From the NCBI GenBank assembly GCA_009693115.1, contig SHXW01000010.1, positions 1-64,000 on the forward strand: 64,000 nt of DNA. The letters run 5' to 3'. Source of the DNA: Dehalococcoidia bacterium (GTDB taxonomy: Bacteria; Chloroflexota; Dehalococcoidia; Lucifugimonadales; Lucifugimonadaceae). The first letter of the stretch is position 1. Each line of letters starts with the position of its first letter. Both the position numbers and the translations under genes were made by a program. This document shows, piece by piece, positions 8,961-16,782 of the stretch. Below the pieces are notes generated by a model, which was not told the origin of the DNA, searched no databases, and worked only from the letters and a program-made list of their open reading frames with translations.

Positions 8961-9634
8961 GCAAGACCTCTCGCCCTCCACACTCCTCCCCTCGCTCCGG
9001 TCAAGAGGGCGGTGCGGCGCCCTTAGTGCTGGCGTCCGCTTCGCCGAGGCGCGCCAATATCCTGACATCTGCCGGGTTCAGATTCGAATCATTCCCGGCC
9101 GACATTGATGAGTCATCCGCCCTGAAAAGCCGTGACGCGCAGACGGCAGCGACCTCGCTCGCAGAAGGCAAGGCCCGGTCTGTGGCAAATGTGCGCCCTG
9201 CCGCGGTCGTCATCGGGGCGGACACGATCGTAGTGCTGGACGGCAGGGCCCTCGGAAAGCCCGCCGGGCCAGAGCAGGCGCTGGAAATGCTCCGGGCCCT
9301 CCGCGGGCGAGAGCATGTGGTTGTTACGGGGGTGGCTGTGTGCTGGCCGGGCGGAATGGTCTCGGGAACCGAGAAAACCATGGTCACATTTCGGCGCTAT
9401 TCGGAAGAAGAGATCGCAGCGTATATCGCGACCGGTTCTCCTTTGGACAAGGCAGGGGCCTACGGTATTCAGGACCGCCCGTTTTCACCAGCGCGGCGTT
9501 ACGATGGCTGTTATCTGAATGTGGTAGGCCTGCCGCTGTGCCTGGTTGCAAATTTGCTGCGAAGCGCTTGTGCGCCAGCCGATCTTGATGTTGAAGTTGC
9601 GTGTCCTGGGCATTCAGTACCACGAGCCGGATGA
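8957..9634 (+). CDS. maf: Maf-like nucleoside triphosphate pyrophosphatase
   Basis: Maf proteins hydrolyse non-canonical or UTP/dTTP-type nucleotides to monophosphates. The N-terminal signature LASASPRRANIL is at about residues 26-37, followed by the usual FESFPADIDES; VVIGADTIVVLDG and LGKP supply the catalytic Asp and Lys. The DKAGAYGIQ stretch fits the dTTP/UTP group (YhdE-like). The start is TTG 8957, overlapping the previous stop as TTGA; the first 20 residues are poorly conserved and a later start is possible. A short C-terminal tail after LVANLLRSA is unremarkable. Confidence 0.92.
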   Translation: MSKTSRPPHSSPRSGQEGGAAPLVLASASPRRANILTSAGFRFESFPADIDESSALKSRDAQTAATSLAEGKARSVANVRPAAVVIGADTIVVLDGRALGKPAGPEQALEMLRALRGREHVVVTGVAVCWPGGMVSGTEKTMVTFRRYSEEEIAAYIATGSPLDKAGAYGIQDRPFSPARRYDGCYLNVVGLPLCLVANLLRSACAPADLDVEVACPGHSVPRAG

Positions 9635-9682
9635 CGCACTCAGGCGCTGATGGAAGCTGGATCCCTCGACAGAGGCAATGAC

Positions 9683-10063
9683 ATGAATTTCATGGGCATG
9701 GGCGCACCCGAACTGATAGTGATCGGCCTGATCGCTTTCCTCCTGTTCGGGGCGAAAGGCATGCAGGACGGCGTAAAGACCGTCGGGAAGGCCGTCCGGG
9801 ACCTGAAGGGCCAGGGCAACGAATTCAAGAAGATCGTTCAGGAAGCGGTGGATGCGGCGGATGCCGAGGCGAATAGCATTAGCGCAGTACCGCCTGACGG
9901 AGCGGTGGCGCGTCCCACCGGCGCACGGCCAGTAGAGCCAAAGTCAGACGCTCCTTCTCCCGCTACAGCCGTTACCGTCCCCGAAACTGGCTCATCCCCG
10001 GCATCGTCCGGCCTGGCTGGCGCTGCCACTGGCTCGTCGCCGGCAGATGGGCGCCCGGCGTGA
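9683..10063 (+). CDS. Twin-arginine translocase subunit, TatB/TatA-like
   Basis: This is a single-span Tat component that recognises twin-arginine substrates together with TatC. From ATG 9683 the product begins MNFMGMGAPELIVIGLIAFLLFGAKGMQD: a short N-tail, one membrane helix, a hinge and the amphipathic helix VKTVGKAVRDLKGQGNEFKKI, then an acidic, Ala/Pro-rich tail. AGAGG at 9670-9674 lies 8 bases before 9683, which favours it over the upstream start at 9650. The Glu after Pro in APEL fits both TatA and TatB; the position just before tatC (4-base overlap) argues for TatB function. A second, clearer TatA is encoded convergently at 10984-11220. Confidence 0.87.
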   Translation: MNFMGMGAPELIVIGLIAFLLFGAKGMQDGVKTVGKAVRDLKGQGNEFKKIVQEAVDAADAEANSISAVPPDGAVARPTGARPVEPKSDAPSPATAVTVPETGSSPASSGLAGAATGSSPADGRPA

Positions 10064-10833
10064 ACAGAGATCGGCCTCAGCCGATCCTGAGCCATATCCG
10101 GGAGATCAGGCGGCGCGCGACATGGGCAGTTCTGTTCACCATCGGGACGACGGTCGCATCGCTCTTCTTTTACCGGCAGATATTCGACATCCTGAAACGC
10201 CCGGCCGGTGACAAGCTGAACCCCACGCTCGGTGGGGAGTTCGCTCAATTCAATGTGACGGAAACATGGGCCGCCATAGCCAAGGTCGGCTTCATGGTCG
10301 GCATCATGGCCGCGTTGCCGTTCATCCTCTACCAGTTCGTAGCTTTCATCAGTCCGGGCCTCAAGCCGCACGAACGCCGCTGGCTATACGCCCTCATACC
10401 GGCAGCGCTGTTGTCGTTCGGGCTGGGCGCTGCCTTCGGCTACTTCGTGCTGATCCCGCCTGCGATGAAGTTCCTTCTTGGCTTCGACATCGCAGTGCCA
10501 TTGATCAGCATCAGCAGCTATGTGAACCTCGTAACCATGCTCATGCTCGTCATGGGAGTCATATTCGAGCTCCCGCTGGTCATGTTCCTACTTTCAATGC
10601 TCGGCATATTGAAGCCCCGCTGGCTTGCCAAACAAAGAAAATGGGCGGTAATACTGGCCTTGGTGCTGGGAGCGGTGATCACGCCTACCGCAGACCCGGT
10701 TAACCAGACACTGGTCGCTGGCCCCTTGCTAGTGATGTTTGAACTGGGGCTCTGGCTCTCCAAACTCGCTGAGTGGATACGAAAACGCAAGCAGGCACGC
10801 AAGTTCGCTGCCTCACAACCGACGGGAACTTGA
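10060..10833 (+). CDS. tatC: Sec-independent protein translocase TatC
   Basis: TatC is the six-helix membrane core that binds twin-arginine signal peptides. Family marks are the N-terminal LSHIREIRRRATWAV, the second-loop Phe-Glu-type segment (FNVTETWAAIAKVGFMVGIMAALPFILYQF), FISPGLKPHERRW, and the pattern RKWAVILALVLGAVITPTADPVNQ near the end. The GTG start at 10060 overlaps the stop of the TatB-like gene (GTGA), so coupling is likely. The length (257) is normal. A strong hairpin lies about 90 bases after the stop. Confidence 0.95.
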   Translation: MNRDRPQPILSHIREIRRRATWAVLFTIGTTVASLFFYRQIFDILKRPAGDKLNPTLGGEFAQFNVTETWAAIAKVGFMVGIMAALPFILYQFVAFISPGLKPHERRWLYALIPAALLSFGLGAAFGYFVLIPPAMKFLLGFDIAVPLISISSYVNLVTMLMLVMGVIFELPLVMFLLSMLGILKPRWLAKQRKWAVILALVLGAVITPTADPVNQTLVAGPLLVMFELGLWLSKLAEWIRKRKQARKFAASQPTGT

Positions 10834-10920
10834 GCCCAAGGAATGGTCTCCAGAAGGTTGTCGTTAAAACCGGATAATCCCTGATCTGTTCCGGATTGCT
10901 GCTCTATCGCGCAAAACCAA

Positions 10921-10948
10921 AGCGGCCACCGAACGATCGGTGGCCGCT
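10921..10948. terminator. Perfect 12-bp hairpin between tatC and tatA, likely bidirectional terminator
   Basis: The arms AGCGGCCACCGA and TCGGTGGCCGCT pair perfectly around the loop ACGA. The gene ends converge here: tatC stops at 10833 on plus and tatA stops at 10984 on minus. On the minus strand the hairpin is followed by TTGGTTTTG, a modest U-tract, so it fits best as the tatA terminator; on the plus strand the tail is only TCTCATG. Confidence 0.8.
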
Positions 10949-10983
10949 TCTCATGTCAGAACAGATGCTGTTCCCGGCTGAGG

Positions 10984-11220
10984 TCAGGCAGATTTCTTGG
11001 TCTCTTCAGGCTGAACGGGCGCCGTGGTGCTGGCAGATATGGCGGTCTTCACAGAATCCTTTTTGTTGTCGTCTTTGCCCGTCATTGCGTCCTTGAATCC
11101 ACGGATGGACGAACCCAGTCCCTTACCGATCTCAGGAAGGCGTCCAGCACCGAAGATTACGAGCACGATCAATAGGACAAGGAACAGTTCGAGCGGGCCA
11201 AAGCTCTTAAGAAACCCCAT
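10984..11220 (-). CDS. tatA: Sec-independent protein translocase TatA
   Basis: TatA forms the pore-like oligomer of the twin-arginine translocase. From ATG 11220 the 78-residue product begins MGFLKSFGPLELFLVLLIVLVIFGAGRLPEIGK, with the classic Glu in the N-terminal half of the helix, the FGAGRLPEIGKGLG hinge and the amphipathic helix, then a charged tail. The open frame extends 12 codons further upstream, but Met13 gives the standard TatA N-terminus. It is convergent with the tatB-like/tatC pair, so the three Tat parts are linked but in two transcripts. Confidence 0.93.
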   Translation of the reverse strand: MGFLKSFGPLELFLVLLIVLVIFGAGRLPEIGKGLGSSIRGFKDAMTGKDDNKKDSVKTAISASTTAPVQPEETKKSA

Positions 11221-11382
11221 GTGTGCGCTCCAGTCCAGTGATGGCGCGAACTGCACCGAAGTTCAGAATACGAGCGCAGAACGGCGGGTGTCAAACTGCG
11301 AGCGCGCCGCTGCGCCTCCATGCTCCGGGCTGGCGCGGTTCAGAGCAAGAATATATTCAGGCCTGTGATTTCGCGATCGCTT

Positions 11383-12024
11383 TTAGCCTAGGTACCGCCA
11401 GACGGCCACAAGTCGGCTAAGCACCTGTACCCGTCCGGCAGGCACGAAGATCGGCTGCATCTGGCTGTTGGCGGGCTGGAGCCTGACGATCGCGCCTTCT
11501 GCAAAGAAAAATTTGAGCGTGGTTTCCTCGTCAGGAGTGATCCGCACAGCCGCCATCTGCCCGTTACCGACATGGTCGGTCTGCTCCATGATCACCAGGT
11601 CGCCGTCGCCGATCAACGCGTCGATCATCGAGTCACCCTTGACCCGCAACGCATAAACCTTCTCGGACGGGCCGACAATTGCCTGCGGCAGGTCCACCAT
11701 GTCCTTGTCCTGCACATCCGACCACGACTCTGCGACCGGCAGCGGGAAGGGCGCGCCTGCGGCAATGGCACCCAAAAGAGGCACGGACACCGTGTCCCGC
11801 CTGCGAGCGGACGGCCCTGCCAGCCGAAGGCCACGAGAGACTCCCACAATCCGGTCGAGGTAGCCCTCTTTCTTCAGCACCTCCAGGTTGTAGGCCACGA
11901 CCGAAGTCGAACTGACCCCGCACCCTTGCTGGATGTCGCGCACTGTCGGCGGGTAACCGTTTTCCTCGTGGAAGCTGCCTATGAAGTCAAGGATCTCCTG
12001 CTGCCTGTCAGAGAGCTTCTTCAC
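11383..12024 (-). CDS. lexA: LexA repressor (SOS regulator, S24 autopeptidase)
   Basis: LexA represses SOS genes and cleaves itself when RecA filaments form. The N-terminal winged-helix domain (about 1-65, LSDRQQEILDFIGSFHEENGYPPTVRDI) is followed by the self-cleavage bond Ala89-Gly90 in AIAAGAPF, catalytic Ser132 in GDSM and Lys171 in EETTLKFFF. The open frame runs to 12126, but I place the start at GTG 12024: AGGAGG lies about 10 bases upstream and the product then begins VKKLSDRQQE, matching the family at 213 residues. A TTGACA promoter and a GAAC-type repeat lie about 100 bases upstream and fit autoregulation. Confidence 0.95.
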   Translation of the reverse strand: MKKLSDRQQEILDFIGSFHEENGYPPTVRDIQQGCGVSSTSVVAYNLEVLKKEGYLDRIVGVSRGLRLAGPSARRRDTVSVPLLGAIAAGAPFPLPVAESWSDVQDKDMVDLPQAIVGPSEKVYALRVKGDSMIDALIGDGDLVIMEQTDHVGNGQMAAVRITPDEETTLKFFFAEGAIVRLQPANSQMQPIFVPAGRVQVLSRLVAVWRYLG

Positions 12025-12118
12025 TCTGCTATCTCCTCCTGAAGATCGCGCGACACTCCACTCTAGTGGTCTGGTTAGCCTGACGCCCCAGACCCGCTTC
12101 TGTCCATGGATCACGGGT

Positions 12119-12167
12119 GTTCGCACTAATGTTCTGGACGCTAGCAGACCGCATGTGCTGATGTCAA
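12119..12167 (-). promoter_or_regulatory. Candidate lexA promoter and operator
   Basis: On the minus strand a perfect -35 TTGACA (12167-12162) is followed after 18 bases by TAGCGT (12143-12138). GAACATTAGTGCGAAC (12134-12119) begins 3 bases after the -10 box, across the expected transcript start. It holds two GAAC half-sites 8 bases apart in direct orientation. GAAC/GTTC half-sites are the core of several bacterial LexA boxes, and the position fits repression of lexA by its own product. The spacing does not match exactly any box I can name, so the operator is inferred. Confidence 0.45.
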
Positions 12168-12223
12168 TGAGAGCGTGTCACTCTCCGCGCACAGACTGGA
12201 TTTTCACCAGACACTATCCGCTT

Positions 12224-13453
12224 CTAGCATCCCGGCGATTTCGCGTAGCTCAGCTGGCTGACCAGGTTTCCCGCGGGGTCAAACAGACCAGCTGTATCAG
12301 GCACGCAGTTGTTCCAGATCGCGGTCCCGCTATTGAACGAATACCCACCAGATTCAAGGTTGACCTGTTTCGTATAGACCCTGATTTCCTGCCCGGGCTG
12401 TACCATCCCGGCCGGGAATGTGAATGATGGCGTGTTGTCCGATGTGTCCCTGAGCTTCCAACCTACAAGGTTGATTGCGGTCGCCGAGTTGTTTTTGATC
12501 ACAACGTACTCGTCTGGCTCTTGGGAACTCACGATGCCGTCAGCAAATATGAACGTGATGACCAGACCTGCCGGCGCGGGCATCGAGGTAGGCGTAGGCG
12601 TCATAGTCGGCGTGGGGACAGGGGTGGCTGTCGGCGAGGGCGTCACAGTTGCAGTCGCCATCGGGTACGGCGTCGAAGTAGGCACAGGTGTGGGCGATGA
12701 TGTCGGAGCCGTGGTGCTGGTAGGGGTAGAGGTGGGCGATGGAGTAGCTGTACGGGTGGCCGTAGGGAACCAAGTGGGGGTAGGTGAAGCAGTCGCTGTC
12801 GGGGCCAGAGTGGCTGTCGGCGCAACGACAGGTGTGGCGGGCGGCGAGAACGTCACAGTTGCAATCGCCGTCGGAGATGGCGTGGCAGTAGGCGCAGGTG
12901 CCGGTGTCATAGTCGGCGCAGGGACAGGAGTGGCTGTTGGCGCACCGACAGGTGTGCCAGACGGCGAGGGCGTCACAGTTGCAGTCGCCATCTGTGATGG
13001 TATTAGGGTGGCAGTGGGCGAAAGCGTAGGCGAACGCGATGGAGTCAATGTTGCGGTGGCGAAGGCGGCGGTAACGGGAGAAGGAGACGGGGTCAGGGTT
13101 GGCGACGGCGAGTCAGTCTCTGGAAGCAGCGTCGGTGCAGGAGTCATGACCGAAGCGGTGGCGGGCTGCACAGTGGAAGACGCTGCCGGAGAGGGAACCG
13201 TGGTCGCAACCTCCGACGGAGGAATCACCGAGGCGGGAGTCGCCGAATAGGTTGCCTGAGGCGCAGATGTGTCAGTTGTGACAGCGACGGCGGATCCGGA
13301 AGGAGGTGCCTGTGCCCTCAGATCGTTCCCGCAAGCCATCAGGGGCAGCAGTACATTCAAGAACACCAGAGCGCACACCAGAGGCCGCCTACCTACCGGC
13401 CTGGTGACCTTCTCCGTGTCCCTGGTGGCCCTGATGAAGCGGTGGGTGGTCAT
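12224..13453 (-). CDS. Lipoprotein with long Thr/Pro-rich stalk and C-terminal lamin-tail (LTD) domain
   Basis: The product is a surface lipoprotein of unknown role. From ATG 13453 it has a basic N-terminus, a hydrophobic segment and the lipobox LLPLMAC (Cys41). Residues about 75-290 are a Pro/Thr/Ala stalk of 'ATPTPxP' type. The last 120 residues are an LTD fold: ITFIFADGIVSSQEPDEYVVIKNNSATAINLVGWKLRDTSDNTPSFTFP, ending GTAIWNNCVPDTAGLFDPAGNLVSQLSY. LTD domains occur in many secreted bacterial proteins and may bind nucleic acid or the surface. The signal peptide needs the 13453 start, which makes the gene overlap the previous gene on this strand by 65 bases. Confidence 0.8.
   Translation of the reverse strand: MTTHRFIRATRDTEKVTRPVGRRPLVCALVFLNVLLPLMACGNDLRAQAPPSGSAVAVTTDTSAPQATYSATPASVIPPSEVATTVPSPAASSTVQPATASVMTPAPTLLPETDSPSPTLTPSPSPVTAAFATATLTPSRSPTLSPTATLIPSQMATATVTPSPSGTPVGAPTATPVPAPTMTPAPAPTATPSPTAIATVTFSPPATPVVAPTATLAPTATASPTPTWFPTATRTATPSPTSTPTSTTAPTSSPTPVPTSTPYPMATATVTPSPTATPVPTPTMTPTPTSMPAPAGLVITFIFADGIVSSQEPDEYVVIKNNSATAINLVGWKLRDTSDNTPSFTFPAGMVQPGQEIRVYTKQVNLESGGYSFNSGTAIWNNCVPDTAGLFDPAGNLVSQLSYAKSPGC
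12585..13180. repeat. Minisatellite encoding the Thr/Pro stalk
   Basis: The stalk of the LTD lipoprotein is encoded by imperfect repeats. A stretch of about 30 bases starting CGGCGAGGGCGTCACAGTTG is identical at 12632-12661 and 12962-12991, with a diverged copy at 12842-12870. Other units based on GGTGTGGCTGTCGGCG recur between them. Repeats of this type change copy number by slippage or recombination, so stalk length may vary between strains. Confidence 0.75.
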
Positions 13454-14018
13454 GGGCTGAGAAGGTGATCCCTTCAAGCCTGAGAGGCGGCCCGCCGGGT
13501 TCGTCAGCCTCTCCGAAAGCAAGGTAGTGGGGGGGGTCCCCCTCAAACACGAGGTACGCGCTCAGCCGTGACGATAGCGTCTCGTGGCCGCCGAACCATA
13601 CCACAGCCGGCCCGTTGACCAATTGTGTCGGACCGCTTTCGACGGGGCGCTTCACTTCAACGTTCAGCGGCCCGCCGCCTGGCGCGCCTACGCCCCAGGC
13701 CTTGACGCCCTCGTAGCCTTGAGGGACGACGAACCGCCAGCGGGCTATCAGGCCGCGGCGAGGGGAGACTTCCACAGCGGCGCGCTGCGGCACATCTTCA
13801 AACGGGTGGTAAACCTTCCAGTCATAAGCAGACGGCGTCTCGTCCGTCGTGTGTGGGACGTGCTCGTGTGAGTGGCGGCCATGTCCTTCTTCCACATGCT
13901 CCACACCGCCCGGACCTTGATGTCCACCACGCCTGCTGCCCTGCCCGTGACCGCTTGGAACCGCGGCTCGACCTCCCGGTTCAACCGGGTACGAGTCTTG
14001 GAGATCCTGACCGGGCAC
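13389..14018 (-). CDS. Hypothetical protein with His-rich ends
   Basis: I do not recognise this 209-residue protein. Both ends are rich in His and Gly: residues about 33-55 (HQGPGGVEHVEEGHGRHSHEHVPH) in two halves, and the tail AHDHPPLHQGHQGHGEGHQ. The middle (about 62-180) reads like a folded beta-rich domain, with YDWKVYHPFEDVP, ARWRFVVPQGYEGVKAWGVG and LSSRLSAYLVFEGDPPHYLAFGEADEP. His clusters at both ends suggest metal binding, but that is inference. No signal peptide is visible. It overlaps the LTD lipoprotein by 65 bases and ends downstream of rpsT on the same strand. A frameshift in the first 60 residues cannot be excluded because another frame there is also open (13748-13984). Confidence 0.5.
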   Translation of the reverse strand: MPGQDLQDSYPVEPGGRAAVPSGHGQGSRRGGHQGPGGVEHVEEGHGRHSHEHVPHTTDETPSAYDWKVYHPFEDVPQRAAVEVSPRRGLIARWRFVVPQGYEGVKAWGVGAPGGGPLNVEVKRPVESGPTQLVNGPAVVWFGGHETLSSRLSAYLVFEGDPPHYLAFGEADEPGGPPLRLEGITFSAHDHPPLHQGHQGHGEGHQAGR

Positions 14019-14038
14019 AGAGAATAACCCGGGACTTG

Positions 14039-14299
14039 CTAAGAAGCCGCCGCTTTGTTAAGTCGCAGCGCCAGCCGGGACTTGCGCCGGGCGGCGTTAT
14101 TCGGGTGGATCACACCCTTCGATGCAGCGCGGTCAAGCTCGCGTATCGCCTGCTTAACGGCGTCAGCAGTCTCGGGCGCCTTCGCGTTTGACTCTACGGC
14201 AGCGCGCGCTTTCGCCACGCGGGAACGCGTCGTAGTGCGGATGGACTTGTTGTATTCAGCCAGCTTTTCCTGGCGGCGGCGGGTCTTCTCAGCAGGCAT
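14039..14299 (-). CDS. rpsT: 30S ribosomal protein S20
   Basis: S20 binds 16S rRNA early in 30S assembly. The 86-residue basic, helical protein begins MPAEKTRRRQEKLAEYNKSIRTTTRS and holds the S20 core AVKQAIRELDRAASKGVIHPNNAARRKSRLALRLNK, with the conserved KGVIHxNxAARRKSRL segment. It stands alone, as rpsT usually does, between relA/spoT and the His-rich ORF. Confidence 0.97.
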   Translation of the reverse strand: MPAEKTRRRQEKLAEYNKSIRTTTRSRVAKARAAVESNAKAPETADAVKQAIRELDRAASKGVIHPNNAARRKSRLALRLNKAAAS

Positions 14300-14453
14300 T
14301 GCGTACTCCGGTGCAGCGCTCAGTGCGCCCTGTAAGTGACTATCTCAAGCTTCCCTCTCCAAGCGGGAGGGGGCGGGTGATCCGGGAGGATCCTCCGTCA
14401 CCATTGAGATGGTTCCCAAGACTCAACGCCAGAATTCGGCGCTGACGTCCCGA

Positions 14454-16685
14454 TCAACTCCCCGGCGTTTTCACAGTCACAGCAGTCCTCTGCACACTGC
14501 GCACACCGGGTATCGCCCCTATCTTGGAAAAGAGGCGGCTCAACTGCTCAACACCAGTAGTATAAACGGTGAACGACACTATGCTCACGCTGGCGTTCAG
14601 GTTTTCCGCCGTCGCCATTGAGTGGATGTTCACGTTTTCCGCTGCTATGACGTTCGTTATGTCTTTCAGCAGGCCCACGCGGTCATAGCCCTCCACGACG
14701 ATGCGCGTCGGGTGGGCGGCCTCCGAATGGCCCCAGGCCGTCTGGATCAAACGGTCCGTATCTGAACTTGCGAGGATCGTCGGGCAGTTACGGCGGTGCA
14801 CGGTCACGCCGCGGCCCCGTGTTATGTATCCGGCGATCTCGTCCCCGTACACAGGGCTGCAGCACAGCGCTACACGCGTCAGCATATTCGCCGTGCCCAT
14901 CACGACGACTCCCGTACCGGAACCCCTGTCAGGAGGCGGCAGAGGCTTTGGTGGGAGTGCCTCCGCCTCCTTGTCCGGGGCCTGCGGGTGCGCCGCGAGC
15001 ATTTCGATGATCTGTTCCGTGCCAAGATCCCCCGAACCGATCGCCGCCACGAGGTCATCCACGGCCTTGAAGCCGAACATCAGGGCGACTGCCTCGTCTG
15101 TAACAGACACGTTCAGGCGGCGTGTGTCTTTACGGAGTTGCTCCCGGCCGCGCTCTATGTTCGCAGCGCGCTCCTGGCGGCGGAACCAGGCCCGCACCTT
15201 CGCCTTGGCGCTGCCCGTCACGACATAACCCAGATTGGAGTTCAGCCAGTCAAGGCTCGGCCCGCGTGGGGACTTGGACTTCTTGATCTCCACAGTGTCG
15301 CCGTTGCGGAGTTGCGTGTTCAGAGACACCAACTTGCCGTTGACTACTGCGCCGGAGCAGTTGTAGCCGAGGTCCGTGTGGATGCGGAAAGCGAAGTCAA
15401 GGGGCGTGGCGCCCGCAGGCAGGTCGATGACGTCCCCCTTGGGTGTGTTCACGAAGACCTGATCGCGCAGGATGTCCGTCTTGACGGAGTCCAGGTACTC
15501 TTCGTCCCCGCTCATCTCCCGCTGCCAGTCCAGGAGTTGCTTCAGCCATGACATCTTCTGCTCGAAGCGGGCGTCCAGCTCTTCATCACCCTCCTTGTAC
15601 GCCCAGTGCGCGGCCACGCCCTCCTCGGCCACGCGGTGCATCTCCTTTGTGCGTATCTGCACCTCCACCGGGTAGCCGCCCTCGCAGATGACTGAGGTGT
15701 GGAGCGACTGGTAAAAGTTGTTTTTGGGGTTGGCGATATAGTCGTCTACCTGGCCCTGCACCGGCTTCCACAGTGTGTGGACGACACCCAGAGCGGCGTA
15801 GCAACTGGCGACGGTGTCTGTCATGACGCGCAACCCGGTCAGGTCATATATTTCGTCAAACTTGCGGCCCTGCTCCCCATAGCGCAGCATCTTGTTGTAA
15901 GTGCTGTACAGGTGCTTGGGTCGGCCGGTGACGAGCGCGTTGACGCCCTGTTCCTTGAGCGCTCCGTCCAGCACTTGCGAGACGTGCGCGGCGTACTCCT
16001 CCCGCTCCTGCCGCTTGCGGTTGACCAGGCGCGATACCGCCTTGTACTCCTTCGGCATCAGGTACCGGAAGGCGGCGTCTTCAAGCTGCCACCTCATGTC
16101 CGCCATGCCCAGCCTGTGCGCCAGAGGCGCGTATATTTCGAGCGTCTCTCGGGCTATCCGCTGCTGCCGGTCAGGGGGCAGGTGCGAAAGTGTCCGCATG
16201 TTGTGCAGCCGGTCTGACAGTTTGATGAGGACTACCCGGATATCCTCTGCCGTGGCGACAAGCATTTTGCGCAGAGTGGCAACGCGGGCAGCCTCTGTAT
16301 TGGAAAGGGGCCTGCGCCCGTTCTCAATGGCCGCCGCCGCACCGTTATCACCGTCATCCTTGATTTCGTCCAGCTTCTTCAGCTTTGTCACACCGTCAAC
16401 CAGACGCGCCACTTCCGCCCCGAACTTGCTCGACAACTCGCCGAATGTGACTCCACAGTCCTCCATCGTGTCGTGCAGGAGAGCCGCGGCAAGGGTCGTG
16501 GCATCCAGGCGCATCTCGGCGAGGTGCTGCGCCGTGGCGATGGGGTGCTCTATGTAAGGCTCGCCGGACTCCCTGCGCTGGTTGGCGTGGGCGGCTTTGG
16601 CGAATTCGAGCGCGTCTTCCACGAACCTTGCCCGGTCAGGCGGAAGGTATGTCTTGATGGTGGTAAGAAGAGGTATGACTGGCAC
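14454..16685 (-). CDS. Bifunctional (p)ppGpp synthetase/hydrolase, RelA/SpoT (Rsh) family
   Basis: This long Rsh protein makes and degrades the alarmone (p)ppGpp. The N-terminal HD hydrolase is intact: conserved RRxSGEPYIEHPI and HDTMED with His71-Asp72. The synthetase domain has EIYDLTGLRVMTDT and the family YQSLHT, with the HTxVI loop that follows. A TGS domain (VFVNTPKGDVIDLPAGATPLDFAF) and a C-terminal ACT domain (about 660-740, EGYDRVGLLKDITNVIAAENVNIHSM) complete the standard order at 743 residues. With both active sites apparently present, it is probably the sole Rsh in this strain, though that needs the genome. The gene lies between the AIR-synthase-like gene and rpsT. Confidence 0.95.
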   Translation of the reverse strand: MPVIPLLTTIKTYLPPDRARFVEDALEFAKAAHANQRRESGEPYIEHPIATAQHLAEMRLDATTLAAALLHDTMEDCGVTFGELSSKFGAEVARLVDGVTKLKKLDEIKDDGDNGAAAAIENGRRPLSNTEAARVATLRKMLVATAEDIRVVLIKLSDRLHNMRTLSHLPPDRQQRIARETLEIYAPLAHRLGMADMRWQLEDAAFRYLMPKEYKAVSRLVNRKRQEREEYAAHVSQVLDGALKEQGVNALVTGRPKHLYSTYNKMLRYGEQGRKFDEIYDLTGLRVMTDTVASCYAALGVVHTLWKPVQGQVDDYIANPKNNFYQSLHTSVICEGGYPVEVQIRTKEMHRVAEEGVAAHWAYKEGDEELDARFEQKMSWLKQLLDWQREMSGDEEYLDSVKTDILRDQVFVNTPKGDVIDLPAGATPLDFAFRIHTDLGYNCSGAVVNGKLVSLNTQLRNGDTVEIKKSKSPRGPSLDWLNSNLGYVVTGSAKAKVRAWFRRQERAANIERGREQLRKDTRRLNVSVTDEAVALMFGFKAVDDLVAAIGSGDLGTEQIIEMLAAHPQAPDKEAEALPPKPLPPPDRGSGTGVVVMGTANMLTRVALCCSPVYGDEIAGYITRGRGVTVHRRNCPTILASSDTDRLIQTAWGHSEAAHPTRIVVEGYDRVGLLKDITNVIAAENVNIHSMATAENLNASVSIVSFTVYTTGVEQLSRLFSKIGAIPGVRSVQRTAVTVKTPGS

Positions 16686-16782
16686 TTGTTGCGAGTATGC
16701 GCCCTCTAGATATTGTGCGTTAGATGCCCTTCGATTTTAACGCGCTGTGCCACGGGCATCCGGATTGTGATCTGTCACCGTT

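Noticed and set aside
12420-13250. 276-codon frame on plus across the Thr/Pro minisatellite, Val/Gly-rich
   Set aside because: It is the antisense reading of the repeat; the minus frame has a signal peptide and an LTD domain.
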